DNA of 64,000 nucleotides from Glaciecola sp964446865 (GTDB lineage Bacteria; Pseudomonadota; Gammaproteobacteria; Enterobacterales; Alteromonadaceae): the NCBI GenBank assembly GCA_964446865.1, contig CAYURD010000004.1, positions 1 through 64,000 of the forward strand. Direction: 5' to 3'. Within the stretch, counting starts at the first letter, position 1. Every line of letters starts with the position of its first letter. A program made the translations under genes and the position numbers. The notes under the pieces are model-generated. The model worked only from the letters and a program-made list of their open reading frames with translations, was not told where the DNA came from and did not search any database. Positions 61,891-64,000 of this stretch are shown piece after piece.

Positions 61891-62626
61891 ACGCTTGATT
61901 GTTTATTTTATCAAGTAACTTTTTGGCATGTTTGTGCTTTCCATTCACGACAAAATATGTTTTTACCTTAGAAATTGATAGTTCAGTAAACGCGACAGAC
62001 AAATCTCGAAAGCTACGCCTTTTCTTTAGTTTGTTTACATAGTATTCGAAAGGTTCTTTGTAGCTAATTAGTGACGTACTGGCACCTCGCAAAAAGAATG
62101 TTGTTGCGGCTCTTGTATTTGAGTGGTCGTAAAAGACATAACCCTCAAGTTCCAATTGATTTCTAGTCCCGTTATATCCATATCCTCTGATTGCAGAAAT
62201 CGTCTTTTTGTCTCCTTGGTGATAATTTGTACTGCTTCTTGAATACAAAATGAGTTCAACTTCGCTGTAAGGTATTGTCGAGTAATAAATGTTATTACCT
62301 AAGCTTGTACTGCTTTTTATATTGAAGGTTATATCTATTTTATTTTGTGAGAAGTCCCTATATATCCTTGAAGGCGTTGAGCAATAGATGTTTAGTGCAT
62401 ATTCAGGATATGGAAAGATGTCTGCTATGGTGTCTATCGCCTCACCAAAACATTTGTCGTTTGCGGCTTGTTGGATCAAGGGAGGAAAGACTATTAAACC
62501 TACGTTAAGTTTAATAGGCGTGCTTAACAACTCTGTGTTTGATGACTCTGATCTAATATTTGAATGTGCATAAGCACATACAAGACTCGTAAGGGCCAAG
62601 CTAAGCAACATGATTTGCTTTTTCAC
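61883..62626 (-). CDS. Putative periplasmic solute-binding-like protein
   Basis: A 247-aa exported protein with a clear signal peptide (QIMLLSLALTSLVCAYAH). The body has the look of a family 3 extracellular solute-binding fold: LNVGLIVFPPLI, then IDITFNIKSSTSLGNNIYYS, a TTISAIRGYGY-type hinge strand, and SYKEPFEYYV near the end. Two cysteines (near residues 59 and 82) could form a disulfide. No transporter genes stand next to it, so it may be an orphan sensor or binding protein; such stand-alone SBP_bac_3-like proteins are common in Alteromonadales. Codon use looks slightly more AT-rich than its neighbours. Confidence 0.65.
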   Translation of the reverse strand: MKKQIMLLSLALTSLVCAYAHSNIRSESSNTELLSTPIKLNVGLIVFPPLIQQAANDKCFGEAIDTIADIFPYPEYALNIYCSTPSRIYRDFSQNKIDITFNIKSSTSLGNNIYYSTIPYSEVELILYSRSSTNYHQGDKKTISAIRGYGYNGTRNQLELEGYVFYDHSNTRAATTFFLRGASTSLISYKEPFEYYVNKLKKRRSFRDLSVAFTELSISKVKTYFVVNGKHKHAKKLLDKINNQAFR

Positions 62627-62739
62627 TTATTTTCCCCTAGTCATCATTTAATATTGATTATAAATTATACGAAAACGGTGGTGTTAAACAGAACTTGCTA
62701 CCAAAAACTTGATTGTGACTGTCAAGTTTGCATTTCATA

Positions 62740-62755
62740 CTGAATTTATATACAG
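62740..62755. promoter_or_regulatory. LexA (SOS) box-like site upstream of dinB
   Basis: CTGAATTTATATACAG matches the E. coli LexA rule CTG-N10-CAG with an AT-rich core. It lies 69 bp before the dinB ATG, in the right place to repress the SOS polymerase. Confidence 0.7.
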
Positions 62756-62823
62756 TGCTTTTTGTTTGTTGTGAAGCTTAATTTTTCACCCACAATTAAT
62801 CACGCTAAGGTATTGATCTGAGT

Positions 62824-63921
62824 ATGCGCAAATTTATACATGTTGATATGGATGCGTTTTATGTGTCTGTTGAGACAAGAGATAACCCGAGCCTTCGCAA
62901 TAAACCGGTCGCGGTAGGCGGTAAGTCTACACAACGGGGAGTGTTGTCTACTTGTAATTATATGGCTCGAGAATATGGCGTGCGCAGCGCTATGCCAAGC
63001 TCTATGGCAAAGAGACTATGTCCAGAGCTGATTATCGTGCCTGGTCGGATGCAAGTTTATCAGGATGTGAGTACCCATATTCGCGAAATCTTTACCCGAT
63101 ACACCCGCTTAATCGAACCGCTATCTCTTGATGAGGCATACTTAGATGTAAGCGATTGCCGTCAGTTTGCTGGTTCGGCAACCTTAATTGCTCAAGATAT
63201 TCGTAAACAGATTTACAATGAGCTAGGTCTCACTGCATCTGCCGGCATAGCACCGCTTAAGTTCTTAGCAAAAATCGCGTCAGATATGAATAAGCCAAAT
63301 GGTCAATACCTGATAAAGCCTGATCAAGTGATATCGTTTATTGAGCAATTGCCACTCAATAAAATCCCTGGCGTAGGAAAAGTCACCTTTGCAAAACTCC
63401 AAGATAATGGCTATCACACAGGTGCTGATGTTCGTAATAGCACCCAAGCAGACTTAGTGAGTTTGTTCGGAAAGTTTGGATTGAGCTTATGGAGCAAGTG
63501 CCAAGGAAAAGACAATCGAGGCGTTGAAACCGAACGTATACGCAAATCAATCGCTGTTGAACGCACCTTTTCAGAAAATATGACCAGTTTAGACGACTTG
63601 AACACGTATCTAATTGAACATCTTCTGCCAACGCTTGAAAAACGCAGTTGTAAGCACGTGAATGAACGTAAAATAGACAAATTAGGTGTTAAGATAAAGT
63701 TCGCTGATTTTAGGCAAACAACAAAAGAGCATAAGTCTAGTGAGATTTCATTAGATGTTTTTTTGAGCCTATTGAAAGAAGCGTGGGAAAGGCGAGATGG
63801 AAAATCAGCTCGGCTACTAGGGCTCTACATTGGCTTTGCTGATGATACACACGATGAAGCTGAGCAATTAAGTCTTTGTTTCGAGCAGGCTAGTAATAGT
63901 AGTATTAATACTCACCCCTAG
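62824..63921 (+). CDS. dinB: DNA polymerase IV (Y family)
   Basis: Error-prone translesion polymerase. The 365-aa protein has the metal-binding HVDMDAFYVSVETRDNPSL, TQRGVLSTCNYMAREYGVRS, the palm motif PLSLDEAYLDVSDC and TASAGIAPLKFLAKIASDMNK, then the little-finger domain. The C-terminus (ASNSSINTHP) has no visible QLxLF-type beta-clamp peptide; LSLCFEQ near 350 is the nearest candidate. Start: ATG at 62824. Confidence 0.94.
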   Translation: MRKFIHVDMDAFYVSVETRDNPSLRNKPVAVGGKSTQRGVLSTCNYMAREYGVRSAMPSSMAKRLCPELIIVPGRMQVYQDVSTHIREIFTRYTRLIEPLSLDEAYLDVSDCRQFAGSATLIAQDIRKQIYNELGLTASAGIAPLKFLAKIASDMNKPNGQYLIKPDQVISFIEQLPLNKIPGVGKVTFAKLQDNGYHTGADVRNSTQADLVSLFGKFGLSLWSKCQGKDNRGVETERIRKSIAVERTFSENMTSLDDLNTYLIEHLLPTLEKRSCKHVNERKIDKLGVKIKFADFRQTTKEHKSSEISLDVFLSLLKEAWERRDGKSARLLGLYIGFADDTHDEAEQLSLCFEQASNSSINTHP

Positions 63922-64000
63922 TTATGTAAAGTATTTATCTCCAAAACAGTAAGGACTACTTATTAATAATTTACCGCAAATAAGAAAAGGCAAGTACCGC
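63922..64000. other. Window end after dinB
   Basis: No supported gene or terminator in these 79 bases. The sequence is AT-rich. Confidence 0.5.

Overview
The window is a stretch of chromosome from a marine gammaproteobacterium, most likely Alteromonadales (Alteromonas/Glaciecola/Paraglaciecola-like). The evidence is conserved gammaproteobacterial gene blocks (lptD-surA-pdxA-rsmA-apaG-apaH; rlmD-relA-mazG; rplM-rpsI-petABC-sspAB; rsmI//lpoA-yraN-diaA-dolP; argR//mdh), a Na+-pumping NADH:quinone oxidoreductase operon, a TRAP carboxylate transporter, and a dedicated proteobacterial sortase system of the kind described in marine gammaproteobacteria. The assignment rests on gene content and protein resemblance only. 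The sequence is a draft scaffold with three runs of exactly 100 N (26648-26747, 29869-29968, 59548-59647).

Layout. 1-5.3 kb: 3' end of acnB (with a frame break at the very edge), a DUF192 lipoprotein-like protein, lysC, and a convergent chemoreceptor. 5.3-12.2 kb, minus strand: the outer-membrane biogenesis and housekeeping cluster apaH-apaG-rsmA-pdxA-surA-lptD. 12.5-15.2 kb: djlA, xerD, dsbC. 15.2-22.2 kb: the sortase system, with sortase, VIT/von Willebrand target protein and OmpA-like partner on the minus strand, and a divergent response regulator and histidine kinase on the plus strand. 22.3-23.9 kb: a stand-alone FMN-dependent glutamate-synthase-like protein. 24-32.8 kb: recJ, recO, pdxJ, acpS, rlmD, relA and a half-length mazG. 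32.9-38.1 kb: ribosomal L13/S9, the cytochrome bc1 complex and sspAB. 38.2-43.1 kb: dolP, diaA, yraN, lpoA and divergent rsmI. 43.1-48.9 kb: argR//mdh, an SMP-30-like lipoprotein, a SpoU methyltransferase and ppc. 49.2-54.3 kb: fklB, a TRAP transporter and fabV. 54.8-61.9 kb: nqrABCDEF-apbE-nqrM. 61.9-64 kb: a periplasmic binding-protein-like gene and dinB behind a LexA-box-like site.

The genes as a system. Most are core functions: envelope assembly (SurA folds LptD; LpoA activates a penicillin-binding protein; DolP is an outer-membrane lipoprotein), respiration (Nqr pumps Na+ from NADH to quinone, bc1 takes electrons onward to cytochrome c; ApbE and NqrM mature Nqr), stringent response (RelA, SspA, MazG) and central metabolism around oxaloacetate (Ppc, Mdh, AcnB, LysC). 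The accessory highlight is the sortase block. It lies between dsbC and recJ, which are neighbours in E. coli, and it looks complete: enzyme, single C-terminally signalled substrate, OmpA-like partner and dedicated two-component regulators. The family is known by name, but as far as I know its biological role is not established. Other points to check are a single-domain MazG whose best start is an AUU codon, an 18-bp tandem repeat in lptD, a 28-bp tandem array across an assembly gap, and the loss of the NqrF ferredoxin domain into a gap.
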